47,949 bases of DNA from positions 1 to 47,949 of the forward strand of contig JAPUDV010000108.1 in assembly GCA_027492875.1 (NCBI GenBank). The letters run 5' to 3'. The stretch is from Candidatus Competibacteraceae bacterium (GTDB lineage: Bacteria > Pseudomonadota > Gammaproteobacteria > Competibacterales > Competibacteraceae). Each line of letters opens with the position of its first letter. Positions within the stretch are counted from its first letter, which is position 1. The translations under genes were made by a program, and so were the position numbers. The notes beneath the pieces were generated by a model. It had not been told where the DNA came from. It was given only the letters and a program-made list of their open reading frames with translations, and searched no databases. Positions 1 to 9,615 of the stretch are shown piece by piece.

Positions 1-226
1 GGGATTCCTAACGACTTTGACAGTCCAGAAGAGTATTTATGCACCAACGCCGGTATGGATTAGATTATTCAAGAAGTCGTTTATTCCATCACCAAGAATC
101 TGCCCGGCAATACGCTTTTCATCAGGCGCTGGAGTCGCTCTTTAAGCGGTTGGAATCAAACCCTCAAAATCGCTGTTCTCCACCTCTAACCCATACGCCA
201 CCCGGCAGAATTTTAACGTAAATTCA
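1..226. other. Low-GC flank with no recognisable gene
   Basis: This stretch is poorer in G and C than the chromosome beyond 0.78 kb. Every reading frame is short or interrupted. One plus-strand frame is open apart from a TAG at 61-63, but its translation resembles no family I know. It ends where the 30-bp repeat and the truncated integrase begin, so it is probably part of the same mobile-element debris. I see no RNA gene or promoter in it. Confidence 0.4.
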
Positions 227-256
227 TTTGGTTAGCGGATTTTGTCCTGTACAATG
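227..256 (+). repeat. Left copy of a 30-bp repeat shared by both window ends
   Basis: These 30 bases match 47254-47283 in the same orientation with one difference (A here, G there, at the thirteenth base). The sequence on either side of the two copies is unrelated. This copy lies immediately upstream of the truncated IS3 integrase. It could be the end of an insertion sequence or a dispersed repeat. I cannot name the element. Confidence 0.75.
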
Positions 257-273
257 TAGCACTTAATTCGCAT

Positions 274-552
274 TTCAATACGGATCAAGGCGCCCAGTTC
301 ACCACACCGCGCTTCACCCAGCCCCTGCTCGACAAAGGAATCCAGGTCAGCATGGATGGGCGGGGGCGGGCACTGGACAACATTTTTGTGGAGCGACTTT
401 GGCGAACTGTCAAGTATGAGTACGTCTACTTACAGGAAATATCGAGCGTCCCTGAAGTCCAGTTGGGGTTACGGGACTTCTTCCACTTCTATAACCATGA
501 ACGTTTCCGTCAGTCATTGGACTACCGGACACCGGCTCAAGTGTATCTGGGA
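274..552 (+). pseudogene. IS3-family transposase (OrfB integrase), C-terminal fragment
   Basis: This is the last third of an rve-type DDE integrase. The frame carries the NTDQG motif with the second catalytic Asp (277-291). It continues through RGRALDNIFVERLW, holding the catalytic Glu, and then NHERFRQSLDYRTPAQVY, the usual IS3 OrfB ending. The N-terminal half with the first Asp is missing: homology starts at about 274, just after the 30-bp repeat, and a TAA lies in frame at 214-216. No stop codon follows the family's normal end, and the frame runs on to 891 into DNA coding for holC on the other strand. Both ends are therefore lost and the element is dead. An ATG at 352 could start a short product, but I see no reason to think it is made. 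Confidence 0.85.
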
Positions 553-776
553 TCGTCTCAGGATAACGGGAACAGGATACGGGTTTGTCAACCCGCCTCT
601 CTCTTAATTTCATGGGACTTTGGTCTTGACAATGGGGAGTATCTTATCTCTCAACCACGGGAAGCGTCTGAGGAAACTTGGAAAGTGAATCCTGAACGCG
701 CTTCGCAAGCGGATAAGTTCCACATTGAAATTCAAGCGCAGCCTACCGCCGACACGGTTTGTCCCGTTGAAATGTC

Positions 777-1202
777 CTACAGCTTGCGCGTCTCCGGCGC
801 GCAGCCCCGTTCGCGGTACTGCCGGAACCGTTCGCGCGATTGCGCCAGCACGTCGGGATGCTGGTCGACCAGTTCCACCACCCGCTGGTAGCGCTCGAAA
901 CCCTCGGGTAGGGAATCGGTCAAATTGATCAGCACCTGCGCCTCCACCACCGCCGGCGCGACCGTGCCGACCAGCACCGGCGAGCTTTCTTCCCCCGCCA
1001 GCGGATAGCGTTCGTGCGGGACGAAGCTGTCCTGCCGGAAAGTCCACAGCAGATCGTCCAGCGCCGCCGCCCGCGCCTCGGACTCGGCGAACAGGTAGAC
1101 GGTATGGCCGAGACCGTGCGCCTTGTCCGCCAGCCGACAGGCCAGCAGTGCCCGACCATTCTCCTCGTGGTCGGGCAGCACGTAGAAATCAATGCGCGGC
1201 AC
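777..1202 (-). CDS. holC: DNA polymerase III chi subunit
   Basis: This is a 141-residue HolC-family protein. Chi binds psi in the clamp-loader complex of the replicative polymerase and contacts SSB on lagging-strand DNA. The start MPRIDFYVL, the [14 protein letters not shown] segment (around residue 45) and the [10 protein letters not shown] segment (around residue 92) are typical, and the length is close to the E. coli protein (147 aa). The start codon overlaps the end of pepA by 14 bases, so the pair is probably co-transcribed and translationally coupled. In many gammaproteobacteria valS follows holC. Here the gene ends only about 225 bases from an IS3 relic and valS is not in the window, so the conserved order is broken at this point. 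Confidence 0.93.
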   Translation of the reverse strand: MPRIDFYVLPDHEENGRALLACRLADKAHGLGHTVYLFAESEARAAALDDLLWTFRQDSFVPHERYPLAGEESSPVLVGTVAPAVVEAQVLINLTDSLPEGFERYQRVVELVDQHPDVLAQSRERFRQYRERGCAPETRKL

Positions 1203-2715
1203 GCCCGTCCTCCCGCTGCGCCTCGGCGACCCGATCCAGCAAATACTGGGTCAACAGCGGCACCGGCCGCCCGGTCGCGCCCTTGGCCTTGCCGCTTTTC
1301 CAGGCGGTGCCGGCGATGTCCAAATGCGCCCAATGGAATTTTCTGGCGAAGCGGGACAGGAAACAGGCGGCCATGATCGCGCCGCCATCCCGGTTGCCGG
1401 AGATGTTGGCCATGTCGGCGAAATTGCTGTTCAGCCCCTCCTGATAGTCCTCCCACAACGGCAGTTCCCACACGCGGTCGTGGGCGGCATGACCGGCGGC
1501 GGCGAGCGCGTGCGCCAACGGCGAATGGTTGCTGAACAGGCCATGCGGATGGCGCCCCAAGGCGATGATGCAGGCCCCGGTCAAAGTGGCGATGTCGATT
1601 ACCGCCGCCGGTTCGTCGCGTTCGGCGTAGGTCATGGCGTCGCAGAGGATCAGCCGGCCCTCGGCGTCGGTGTTGAGAATTTCGACGGTTTGGCCGGACA
1701 GGCTGGTGACGATGTCGCCCGGCCGGGTGGCGTGCCCGCCCGGCATGTTCTCCACCGCCGGAATCAGGCCGGTCACGTTGAGCGGTAGCTTCAGTTCGGC
1801 GCAGGCCCGCAGGGTCCCCAGCACGCTGGCTGCCCCACACATGTCGTATTTCATTTCGTCCATGCCCTCGCCCGGCTTGAGCGAGATGCCGCCGGTATCG
1901 AAGGTGACGCCTTTGCCCACCAGCACGTAGGGTTTGTGCGTCGCCGGTCCCTGCCGGTAGTCCAGACGGATCAGCTTGGCCGGCTGGATGCTGCCGCGCG
2001 TCACCGCCAGCAGCGCCCCCATGCCCAAGCGTTCCATGTCGGCCGCTTCCAGCACCTCGACCTGGAGGGTCGGGAATTCCCCGGCCAGCGCCTGGGCCTG
2101 CTCGGCCAGATAGGCCGGCGTGCAGAGGTTGGCGGGGAGATTGCCCAGATCCTTGGCGAATTTGACGCCGGCGCTGATCGCGATCCCTTCGCTGATCGCC
2201 TGTTCGCCGCCCGGTAGTTCCCGCCGGCCGGGCACGCTGAGTATAATCTTGCGCAAGGACCGGCGCGGGGCGTCCTTTTTGCTTTTGAGGAGGTCGAACC
2301 GGTATTGCGACTCCTCGACCGCCTCGACCGCTTGGCGGATTTTCCAGTTGAGATCGCGGCCCTTGACCGTAAGATCGGTCAAATACACCACCGCTTCGGT
2401 GGCGCCGGTATCGTTTAGAACCGTTGCGGTGTGGGTCAAAATCTGCTGGAAGCGGCGGTCGTCCAGATCGCGCTCCCGGCCGCAGCCGACCAGCAACACC
2501 CGCTCGCATAGCGCCTCGGGCACGTTGAATAGCAGCAGCGATTGGCCTGGCTTGCCTTCCAGATCGCCCCGGCGCAGCAGGTTGCCCAGATAGCCGCCGC
2601 AGGCGGCGTCGAACTGCTCGGCGGGTGCGGTCAGCCGCCGGGATTCGTAAACGCCTAGCACCAGGCAGGCGGTGCGCTGTTTTTCCGGGTTGCCGCTCTT
2701 GACCGTAAATTCCAT
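1189..2715 (-). CDS. pepA: Leucyl aminopeptidase (M17 family)
   Basis: This 508-residue cytosolic M17 aminopeptidase removes N-terminal residues using two divalent metal ions and acts as a hexamer. The metal and catalytic segment [15 protein letters not shown] lies near residue 266, and the family signature NTDAEGRL is at 348-355. The N-terminal macro-like domain occupies roughly residues 1-160. Length matches E. coli PepA (503 aa). I chose the ATG at 2715 because a GGAGGA ribosome site lies just upstream and the product starts with the family-typical MEFTVKSG. The frame stays open to 2889, but that part lacks similarity and crosses the pepA-lptF promoter region. In E. coli PepA also binds DNA in Xer recombination and carAB control; whether this one does is unknown. 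Confidence 0.96.
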   Translation of the reverse strand: MEFTVKSGNPEKQRTACLVLGVYESRRLTAPAEQFDAACGGYLGNLLRRGDLEGKPGQSLLLFNVPEALCERVLLVGCGRERDLDDRRFQQILTHTATVLNDTGATEAVVYLTDLTVKGRDLNWKIRQAVEAVEESQYRFDLLKSKKDAPRRSLRKIILSVPGRRELPGGEQAISEGIAISAGVKFAKDLGNLPANLCTPAYLAEQAQALAGEFPTLQVEVLEAADMERLGMGALLAVTRGSIQPAKLIRLDYRQGPATHKPYVLVGKGVTFDTGGISLKPGEGMDEMKYDMCGAASVLGTLRACAELKLPLNVTGLIPAVENMPGGHATRPGDIVTSLSGQTVEILNTDAEGRLILCDAMTYAERDEPAAVIDIATLTGACIIALGRHPHGLFSNHSPLAHALAAAGHAAHDRVWELPLWEDYQEGLNSNFADMANISGNRDGGAIMAACFLSRFARKFHWAHLDIAGTAWKSGKAKGATGRPVPLLTQYLLDRVAEAQREDGRAAH

Positions 2716-2960
2716 CGGCGGGCTTCCTCCGAGTTTTAATGGGTGATGGATCCTGCCGGACCCAGGACCAGGCGGGTTGCGGGGCCGCAGAACGCGGCCG
2801 AACCGCCGGAGCGGATGGGGATGCGCCGGCGCCTGGAGAATGAAACAGGGCATTTCCACCGAACCGCCGGATGAAGGGCGATACAGCATCTTGAATGCGT
2901 TGAGTTTAGCCGGAAATCACCACGCCTCACAGCCAGGCCCGCAGCGGAGCGCCCTCGAAC

Positions 2961-4067
2961 GTGCCTTCCACCATTGACCGCTACCTGATGCGGGAGATTG
3001 GCTTGACCCTGCTGGCGACCGCGCTGGTGCTGCTGGCGATGATCCTCAGCCACCGACTCGCCAGCTATCTGAGCAAGGTCGCCAACGGCCTGCTGGCGCG
3101 CGATTCCATTTTTCTCCTGCTGGGGCTGCAAACGGTCGAAGTTTTGATCCTGCTCATCCCGCTGGCGTTTCTGCTGAGCATCATGCTCGCCTTGGGTCGG
3201 CTGTACCGCGATCACGAGATGGCCGCTCTGGCCGCCTGCGGTTACGGTGCGTTGTCGGCGTACCGCGCGGTCTTCCTGCTGGCGGCGCCGCTGGCCCTGC
3301 TCACCGCCGGGCTTTCGCTGTTTCTGTCGCCGGTGACCATGGAATTCCAGTTTGAGCTGCTGGCCAAGGCCCGCAAGGAAGCCGAAATTTCCATGTTCGC
3401 GCCGGGCGCCTTCCGCGAGGTGCTGGAGGGCCGGCATGTGGTCTACATCGGCGCCCTGGACGAACGGGAACTGCGCAACGTCTTTATCCAGAGCCGCGAA
3501 CCCAGCGGCGACATTAGCATTACCACCGGCGAGCGGGGACGGCAGGAAACCGATGCGAACGACCTGCGCCACATCGTGCTGGAGCACGGCAACCGTTACC
3601 GGGGCACGCCCGGCCGCGGCGATTACGAAATTCTCAGCTTCGAGCAGGCCACCGTGCGGGTCGACACCCGCGCGCCCGAGCAGGCATGGAAACACCGGGA
3701 AGCGCTGCCCACCCGACAATTGCTGGGTTCGAGGGAGCCCGTTCATGTGGCTGAGTTGCACATGCGGCTCAACAGCCCGTTCCAGGTGTTGGTCATCGCG
3801 TTGTGGGCGCCGCTGTTGGCCCGCGCCCGGCCGCGCGAGGGCCGCTACGGCCGGATTGTCGCCGCCCTGCTGATCTACGCCATCAATTTCAACCTGATCG
3901 GGATTGGCGAGTCCTGGCTCAGTCACGGTATCGTCGGGGGGCGCGTTGGCTTGTGGTGGGTACACGGTCTGTTTCTGCTGGTCGGCGCCGGCCTGCTGTT
4001 CCACTACCATGCGGCCAGCCACGGTGCCCGTCTGCTGCGGCGCGCCCTGCGTCGGAGCGCCGCATGA
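2961..4067 (+). CDS. lptF: LPS export ABC transporter permease LptF
   Basis: LptF is one of the two inner-membrane permease subunits of the LptB2FGC complex, which extracts lipopolysaccharide and passes it to the periplasmic bridge. The 368-residue protein starts with the typical STIDRYLMREI amphipathic segment. Three membrane spans follow (about 13-33, 50-75 and 100-125), then a periplasmic beta-jellyroll domain (about 140-265), then three more spans (about 275-355). The start is a GTG at 2961. It overlaps lptG in an ATGA tetranucleotide, so translation is coupled. The gene diverges from pepA across about 245 bases that must hold both promoters, although I cannot pick a convincing -35/-10 pair. 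Confidence 0.95.
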   Translation: MPSTIDRYLMREIGLTLLATALVLLAMILSHRLASYLSKVANGLLARDSIFLLLGLQTVEVLILLIPLAFLLSIMLALGRLYRDHEMAALAACGYGALSAYRAVFLLAAPLALLTAGLSLFLSPVTMEFQFELLAKARKEAEISMFAPGAFREVLEGRHVVYIGALDERELRNVFIQSREPSGDISITTGERGRQETDANDLRHIVLEHGNRYRGTPGRGDYEILSFEQATVRVDTRAPEQAWKHREALPTRQLLGSREPVHVAELHMRLNSPFQVLVIALWAPLLARARPREGRYGRIVAALLIYAINFNLIGIGESWLSHGIVGGRVGLWWVHGLFLLVGAGLLFHYHAASHGARLLRRALRRSAA

Positions 4068-5128
4068 AACTGCTGGATCGCTACGTTTTCCGCACCGTCG
4101 CCACGGCGACTCTGGTCGCGCTGTTGGCGCTACTGCTGCTGGAATTCTTTTTGAGCCTCCTGGTGGAGCTGAAAGGTGTCGGTGCCGGCGGTTATAACTT
4201 TATGGCGGCGCTCCGCTTTCTGCTGCTGGTCCAGCCACAGCGATTGTACGAACTGTTTCCCATGGCGTTGCTGGTCGGTGGCCTGCTCGGCATGGGCGCC
4301 CTGGCCAGCGGCAGCGAGCTGATCGTGATGCGAGCATCCGGCCTGTCGCTGGTTCGGCTGACCCGCTCCGTCTTGCAGGCCGGACTGCTGTTGAGCCTGG
4401 CGGTGCTGCTGGCGGGCGAGTTCGCCGCGCCTCCGCTGGAGCAGTTCGCCCGCGAACAGCGCGCCGTCGCCAAGGGCGAAAATCTGTCGATCCGCGGTGG
4501 CCGCGGCTTCTGGGCGCGCGACGGCAATGATTTCATTCACGTTCGAGGGGTACTGCCGGGCGTCCGGCTGGTGGATATCAATATTTTCAAAGTGAGCCCC
4601 GAAGCCCGGCTTGAAACCGTCACCCATGCCGAGGGTGCGCGCTATCAGGCCGGTCGCTGGGTGCTGGAAGAGGTGAGCCGCAGCGTCCTCGGCGGCGACA
4701 AGGTCCTGACCGAGCAACTGTCCAACCTGACGGTGGTTTCGGCCATCAGCCCGCAGATCCTGGAAGTGCTGGCCGCCAACCCCGAGGATCTGTCGATGCG
4801 CGACCTACGGGTTTATGTGGACTATCTGGAACGTAACGGATTGGACGCCCAGGGCTACCGGTTGGCTTTGTGGCGCAAGCTGCTGGCGCCGCTGGCTTAT
4901 CTGGCGATGCTGGTGATCGCCATGCCGTTCGTGTTCGGCCCGCAGCGCTCGGTTGGCGTCGGCCAGCGCTTGTTGGTCGGGCTGCTGCTCGGACTGGCGT
5001 TCTTCCTGATCAATTATCTGCTTGGCAACGTGGTGCTGTTGTACGGTTACCCGCCGCTGGTGGGGGCCGCGCTGCCGTCGCTGCTGTTTCTGGGAGCGGG
5101 TTTTGTCGCGCTGCGCCGGCTGCGTTAG
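4064..5128 (+). CDS. lptG: LPS export ABC transporter permease LptG
   Basis: This 354-residue partner of LptF has the same architecture. It starts MKLLDRYVFRTV, has three N-terminal spans, then a periplasmic jellyroll (about residues 130-270), then three C-terminal spans ending LFLGAGFVALRRLR. It forms a heterodimer with LptF on the LptB ATPase, which is not encoded in this window. The ATG at 4064 lies in the ATGA overlap with lptF, which fixes the start better than any upstream codon in the same frame. Its TAG stop overlaps the TAA stop of the convergent RDD gene, so the two genes share their last bases and no terminator fits between them. Confidence 0.95.
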   Translation: MKLLDRYVFRTVATATLVALLALLLLEFFLSLLVELKGVGAGGYNFMAALRFLLLVQPQRLYELFPMALLVGGLLGMGALASGSELIVMRASGLSLVRLTRSVLQAGLLLSLAVLLAGEFAAPPLEQFAREQRAVAKGENLSIRGGRGFWARDGNDFIHVRGVLPGVRLVDINIFKVSPEARLETVTHAEGARYQAGRWVLEEVSRSVLGGDKVLTEQLSNLTVVSAISPQILEVLAANPEDLSMRDLRVYVDYLERNGLDAQGYRLALWRKLLAPLAYLAMLVIAMPFVFGPQRSVGVGQRLLVGLLLGLAFFLINYLLGNVVLLYGYPPLVGAALPSLLFLGAGFVALRRLR

Positions 5129-5655
5129 GCGTTTCCGCCTTTGGGCAGCAGCACCAGTTCCGTTTCCGACACGCGGTCGGGGAGTCGCAGCGCCAGCAGG
5201 AGCAGCAGACAGGTGAACCCGGTTCCCAGGCTGAGGCCGACCCCGAGCTTCAAGACCTGATGCAGATAAGCCGCTGGCGCCAACCACGAGCCGGCGGTTA
5301 GAAACCGCAGCAGCGCGCGCCACCAATCGATGCCCCGGCCATCGCGCTGCTGCACCCGCAACCGCCAGGCGCGCATTCCCAGGGTCTGGCCGCCGTGGAC
5401 CCAGAACCCACCGTAGAAAAAGAAGCAAACCAGCAACAGATAGGTGCGGAAAAATGGATTTCCCAGCAAGGGGTTATGTGCCTCAAACGCCGCGCTGCCG
5501 ATCAGGATCACGGCCAGGCCCAGCGCCAGCGCGGCCGCAACGAACAGCACCCCGGTCAGCAACAACCCGTCATAGCCAATAGCCACCAGCCGGCGCGGCA
5601 ATCTCGCCAATGGAAAAATGGCGAGGTTCGATGGTGGCGGTTCGACTGCGCGCAT
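5125..5655 (-). CDS. RDD-family membrane protein
   Basis: This 176-residue integral membrane protein of the RDD family has an early Arg before the first span (LARLPRRLVAIGYDGLLL), where the family usually has Arg and Asp residues. Two or three further hydrophobic segments follow, with the conserved GGQTLGMRAWRLRV stretch near residue 90. RDD proteins are small membrane proteins; some have been linked to ion transport or compatible-solute resistance, but most have no known role. It converges on lptG with overlapping stops. It may share a transcript with the minus-strand genes upstream of it (tolC ends 50 bases away), though the TolC connection is only positional. Confidence 0.85.
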   Translation of the reverse strand: MRAVEPPPSNLAIFPLARLPRRLVAIGYDGLLLTGVLFVAAALALGLAVILIGSAAFEAHNPLLGNPFFRTYLLLVCFFFYGGFWVHGGQTLGMRAWRLRVQQRDGRGIDWWRALLRFLTAGSWLAPAAYLHQVLKLGVGLSLGTGFTCLLLLLALRLPDRVSETELVLLPKGGNA

Positions 5656-5705
5656 CGTCGGTCTATCACGCGGTTATCGTGGGAACTCAACCGGGCTCGT
5701 TCGAG

Positions 5706-7115
5706 TTACTTGCCAGCGGATTTGGCGGCGTTCTTGCCGTTCATCTTGCCTTTGCCGGTGTCGGATTTGGTGGATTGTCCGGGCACTGGCGCGTCTGGAA
5801 CGCCGCTCGTCGGCACGGGTCCACCCAACCAGCCGTTAATCTCCACCATATCCTCCTCCGACAACTGACCGGCGGCCTGCTTGAGCACCAGGAAATTGGC
5901 GATGTAGGAATAGCGGGCGGCGGCGTACTCCCGCTCGGCCAGGAAAACGTTACGTTCGGCGTTCAACACATCCACGATGGTGCGGGTGCCCACCTCGTAA
6001 CCGGCCTGGGTGGCTTCCAGCGCGCTGCGGGTCGACACTCGGGTTTGGTCCAGCGCCTTGATCTGGCTGATGGAGGTTTCCTGACCGCGATAGGCGTTGC
6101 GAACGGTGCGGATCGTATCGCGCTGCAGGTTTTCCATGCCCTGGCGGGACGCTTCGTAGTTGTAGGCCGCCTGGCGGGAGCGGGAAGACACCGCGCCGCC
6201 GCTATACAGGGGAATGGTCAATTGCAGGTTGACCTGGCTGCTGATGGTGCGGTTGAACGCATTATCCACATCGGCGCGGCTGGCGTTCAGATCCAGGGAT
6301 GGATAGTGCCCAGCCTTCTGGAGCCGGATATTTTCCCGGGCCTGTTCGACCCCGAAGCCGGCGCTGCGCAGCGTCAGGTTGTTGTCCAGCGCCATGCGCA
6401 CCCACTGCTCGGGATCGTTGGGATTAGGCAGCACCAGTGGCATCCGCTCGCTGAGCACGTTGATTTGTGCGTAATCCTGGCCGGTCAACTGCCGCAGAAA
6501 TTCGCGGGCGTTGGACAGCTTGTTGGTGGCGTCGATTTCCGAGGAAACGGCGCCGTCGAATCGCGCTTGGGCATCGTAGACGTCGGTGATGGTGGCCAGC
6601 CCCACCTCGAAGCGCCGGTTGGCCTGTTCGAGCTGGCGGGCAAAGGCGTTTTTTTCCGCCGTGGCGAAGGTCAGGTTGTCGATCGCCGCCAGCACGCCGA
6701 AGTAACCCTGCGAAATCCGCAGGATTAGATCGTTCTGCGCGTTGCTGAAGTCGGCGTCGGCCTGCTTGACCGTCGCCTCCGCCAGCCGCTGCTGTACCTG
6801 GCTGGCGCGGTTATAAACGGGTTGCGTCAAACCGATCGCGTAGTTGTGACTGTCGCTGGAGGAACTGCCGGTCGGCGACCCCACGATCCCGAAAGTGTGG
6901 CCCTGCGTGGCCGTGACGCCCATGCTCGGCAACAATAAGGCCCGAGCTTGCGGTTTGGTCTCCTGGGAAGCTTGCCGGCTGGCGGCGGCGGCCTTGAGCG
7001 CGGGATCGCTCTCCAGGGATTGTCGGTATACTTGCAGCAGGTCTTCAGCCCCTGCCGGCGGGCCGAACAAAGCGGCGACCAGTCCGGCCAACAGCAAACG
7101 GTGCGCTTTGGGCAT
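5706..7115 (-). CDS. tolC: TolC-family outer membrane channel protein
   Basis: TolC forms a trimeric outer-membrane channel with a periplasmic alpha-barrel that docks with inner-membrane efflux pumps and type I secretion systems. The 469-residue protein has a signal peptide (cleavage near PAGAED, about residue 24). Two outer-membrane-efflux repeats follow, each with the alternating helix-strand pattern, for example GLTQPVYNRASQVQQRLAEA and LQLTIPLYSGGAVSSRSRQA. The Lys- and Gly-rich tail (about 440-469) is low complexity. No pump gene is adjacent; the only efflux adaptor in the window (22.8-23.8 kb) is a possible distant partner. Upstream lies a decayed rhodanese and then the methyltransferase gene, an arrangement seen in related bacteria with an intact rhodanese. 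Confidence 0.93.
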   Translation of the reverse strand: MPKAHRLLLAGLVAALFGPPAGAEDLLQVYRQSLESDPALKAAAASRQASQETKPQARALLLPSMGVTATQGHTFGIVGSPTGSSSSDSHNYAIGLTQPVYNRASQVQQRLAEATVKQADADFSNAQNDLILRISQGYFGVLAAIDNLTFATAEKNAFARQLEQANRRFEVGLATITDVYDAQARFDGAVSSEIDATNKLSNAREFLRQLTGQDYAQINVLSERMPLVLPNPNDPEQWVRMALDNNLTLRSAGFGVEQARENIRLQKAGHYPSLDLNASRADVDNAFNRTISSQVNLQLTIPLYSGGAVSSRSRQAAYNYEASRQGMENLQRDTIRTVRNAYRGQETSISQIKALDQTRVSTRSALEATQAGYEVGTRTIVDVLNAERNVFLAEREYAAARYSYIANFLVLKQAAGQLSEEDMVEINGWLGGPVPTSGVPDAPVPGQSTKSDTGKGKMNGKNAAKSAGK

Positions 7116-7158
7116 GGCTGACGGACTCCCTCTTGATAACGAATAGTTTAACGATTGC

Positions 7159-7345
7159 TAATATACCAAACGGACAAGCACGGCGAAAACCCCACGCCCG
7201 ATCAGGAGGTGATGGGGCGAGCGCTCATGGGTGGGAACGGTGGGATCGACTTCGCGCGACCAGGCGTTGATTCCGCCATCCAGACTGGCGCACTCGAGAA
7301 GGCGTCGGGCACCGACGCGTTCCGGGCTGCCGCACTTCCCTGCGA
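7159..7345 (-). pseudogene. Rhodanese-like protein, decayed C-terminal remnant
   Basis: The roughly 316 bases between tolC and the methyltransferase gene hold no intact gene. One minus-strand frame encodes SLDGGINAWSREVDPTVP, which matches the end of small single-domain rhodaneses (NLxGGINAWSREVDPxVP). These are often encoded between such a methyltransferase and tolC. Before it, ARRLLECA resembles the helix preceding that segment. The N-terminal two thirds, including the catalytic Cys loop that should read CHHGxRS, is absent or unrecognisable. This is therefore a remnant rather than a working sulfurtransferase. An independent small ORF is possible but less likely. Confidence 0.55.
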
Positions 7346-7431
7346 TCCCTGGCGCGCGGCGGCGGCGCGTTCCGGTTACCACGCCAGCCCGCGCTGGAGT
7401 TCGAGGAGCGCCAGTTTGCTGCGGGGGGCGC

Positions 7432-8091
7432 TTAGAATTCGAAGATCTTGCGGGGTTCCGCGTTGCGCAATGGCGGCAGTGCAGTGTCGAACAGGCTTTC
7501 CTCGATCCATTCCCGCTCGCGGGTTCGGGTGACCAGCAGCGCCTCCATCACCGGCGGCTGGCCCACCACGATGAACAGCCGGCCGCCCAGGCTCAGACTC
7601 TGCCGCCAGCAGTCGGCGAGCACGGCCACCGAGCCGGTGACGGCGATGACGCCGTAGCGGTGTTCGCCCCAGCCGTGGCTGGCATCACCGGCGTACAGCG
7701 CCACATTGCCGATCCCGTGCGCCTTGAGCTTGTGCCGGGCGGCCTCGATAAAATCGGGAACGATGTCCACGCTGGTCACCCCGGCGGCCAGACACGCCAA
7801 ACAGGCGGTCAGATAAGCGCTGCCGGTGCCGACTTCCAGCACTTGGTCGGTCGGTCGCGGCGCCAGCGCCTGCAGAATCCGGCCCTCGATGGGGGGGTTC
7901 AACATGACTTCGCCGTGGCCGAGCGGGATGGCGACGTCGCCGAAGGCCAGATTGCGGTAGCGTTCCGGCACGAAATCCTCGCGCGGCATCCTGGCGAGCG
8001 TGTCCAGCACCCGCTGGTCCAGTACTTCCCAGGGCCGGATCTGCTGTTCGATCATGTTGGAGCGGGCCTGCTCGAAATTGAATGCGGTCAT
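7432..8091 (-). CDS. pcm: Protein-L-isoaspartate O-methyltransferase family protein
   Basis: This 219-residue class I SAM-dependent methyltransferase belongs to the PCMT family, which methylates isoaspartyl residues in aged proteins to start their repair. SAM-binding motif I reads LEVGTGSAYLTA (about 84-95), with Ala where most members have Gly. It is preceded by PREDFVPE and a segment around residue 66 that in Pcm carries the substrate loop. The family marker near residue 130 reads VALYAGDASHGW. This subgroup, common next to tolC in gammaproteobacteria, is divergent from surE-linked Pcm, so the isoaspartyl activity is inferred. The gene runs toward the rhodanese remnant and tolC. Confidence 0.85.
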   Translation of the reverse strand: MTAFNFEQARSNMIEQQIRPWEVLDQRVLDTLARMPREDFVPERYRNLAFGDVAIPLGHGEVMLNPPIEGRILQALAPRPTDQVLEVGTGSAYLTACLACLAAGVTSVDIVPDFIEAARHKLKAHGIGNVALYAGDASHGWGEHRYGVIAVTGSVAVLADCWRQSLSLGGRLFIVVGQPPVMEALLVTRTREREWIEESLFDTALPPLRNAEPRKIFEF

Positions 8092-8203
8092 GTGCGGGGT
8101 CCTGTCAACGCCTGGTGGTTTGGGGATGCTGGCGGGGGCCGCCCCCCGGCCGGGATTCGGGGCGCGCTCATTCTAGCATAAGGGTTTTTCGCGCGGCGCG
8201 GGC

Positions 8204-9583
8204 TTACAGGAAGGTCGCCGTTACCGCAAATAGCCGCTCGACTTCGGACACCCGCTTCTTGTCAGCCAGAAACAGGATGACGTGGTCGTCGGCCTCGATC
8301 ATGGTGTCGTGGTGGCAGATGGTCACCTCATCGCCGCGAGCGATGGCGCCGATGGTGGTGCCCGGCGGTAACTTGATTTCATCCAGGCGCCGCCCCACCA
8401 CTTTCGAAGTTTTGTAATCGCCGTGCGCCACGGCTTCGATCGCCTCGGCGACGCCCCGGCGCAGGGAGTGGACCTTGACCACGTCGCCGCGACGAACGTG
8501 AGTCAGCAAACTGCCGATGGTGGCCTGCTGCGGCGAGATGGCGATGTCGATGATGCCGGAGGACTCCACCAAATCCACATAGGACACCCGGTTGATCAGC
8601 GCCATGACCTTGCGGGCGCCCATGCGCTTGGCCAGCATCGCCGACAGGATGTTGGCTTCGTCGTCGTCGGTTACGGCGCAGAATACATCCATGTTTTCGA
8701 TGTTTTCCTGCCGCAATAGAGTTTCATCGGCGGCGTCACCCTGTAGCACGATGGCCCGGCCTAACTGCTCCGACAAGCGCCGGCTGGTGGCCGTGTTGCG
8801 TTCGATGACCTTGACCTGGAACCGCTCTTCGAGCGCTTGGGCCAACCGCGCCCCGATATGGCCGCCGCCGGCGATAATCAGGCGCTTGACCATCCGGTCC
8901 AGCTTGCGTAACTCGCTGACGATGGCGCGGGTGTTCTTGCGCGCGGCAATGAAAAAGATCTCGTCGTCGGCCGCAATGATGGTGTTGCCTTCGGGAATGA
9001 TCGGCTTGCCCTGGCGGAAAATGGCGGCCACCCGGGTGTCGATGCCCGGCATGTGCTCGGGCAGGGTGCGCAGCGCTTGGCCGACCAAGGTGCTGCCCTC
9101 GTAGGCCTTGACCCCCATCAGCCGGACCTGGCCATCGGCAAAATCCAGCACCTGCAAGGAGCCGGGGTGCTCGATGATGTGGCGGATGTAGTCCGTCACC
9201 AGTTGCTCGGGGCTGATCAGCACGTTGATCGGCAACGCCTCGTCCCCAAACAAGCGGTCCTGATAGGCGATATAGCCCCCCGCCCGGACCCGGGCAATCT
9301 TGGTCGGGGTGTTGAACAGCGTGTGGGCCACCTGACAGGCGATCATGTTGACCTCATCGTTATCGGTCAGCGCGATCAACATGTCGGCGTCGGCGATGCC
9401 GGCTTGCTCCAGCACGCCCGGATAGGCGGCATGGCCGCAGACGGTGCGGATATCCAGCCGGTCTTGCAGCGCCTGCAACCGTTCGCCGTTGGCGTCGACC
9501 ACGGTGACGTCGTTGGCCTCGCTCGCCAGAATGTGCGCTACCGAACCGCCCACCTGGCCGGCGCCGAGAATGACGATTTTCAT
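8204..9583 (-). CDS. trkA: Trk potassium uptake system regulatory subunit TrkA
   Basis: TrkA is the cytoplasmic NAD(H)-binding subunit that gates the TrkH/TrkG potassium channel. The 459-residue protein has the full double-repeat form: two RCK units, each an RCK_N Rossmann domain and an RCK_C domain. The first nucleotide-binding motif is at the start ([13 protein letters not shown]) and the second near residue 233 ([15 protein letters not shown]). The length matches E. coli TrkA (458 aa). It is the last gene of the def-fmt-rsmB-DUF4390-ntrY-ntrX-trkA series, 32 bases after ntrX, a conserved order in many gammaproteobacteria. No trkH is nearby. Confidence 0.95.
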   Translation of the reverse strand: MKIVILGAGQVGGSVAHILASEANDVTVVDANGERLQALQDRLDIRTVCGHAAYPGVLEQAGIADADMLIALTDNDEVNMIACQVAHTLFNTPTKIARVRAGGYIAYQDRLFGDEALPINVLISPEQLVTDYIRHIIEHPGSLQVLDFADGQVRLMGVKAYEGSTLVGQALRTLPEHMPGIDTRVAAIFRQGKPIIPEGNTIIAADDEIFFIAARKNTRAIVSELRKLDRMVKRLIIAGGGHIGARLAQALEERFQVKVIERNTATSRRLSEQLGRAIVLQGDAADETLLRQENIENMDVFCAVTDDDEANILSAMLAKRMGARKVMALINRVSYVDLVESSGIIDIAISPQQATIGSLLTHVRRGDVVKVHSLRRGVAEAIEAVAHGDYKTSKVVGRRLDEIKLPPGTTIGAIARGDEVTICHHDTMIEADDHVILFLADKKRVSEVERLFAVTATFL

Positions 9584-9615
9584 GACGTTTTAAGTTCAAG
9601 TGCGCGTTGCATGAT

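Noticed and set aside
929..2509. Second long minus-strand frame overlapping pepA
   Set aside because: It is the wrong frame of pepA and holC; repeated Arg/Gly/Pro runs are typical of a shadow in high-GC coding DNA.
2736..4022. Long minus-strand frame opposite lptF
   Set aside because: It is Gln/Arg-rich, without motifs, and overlaps the full length of lptF on the other strand.
5610..6728. Long plus-strand frame opposite tolC
   Set aside because: It is antisense to a convincing TolC and shows no recognisable domain or ribosome site.
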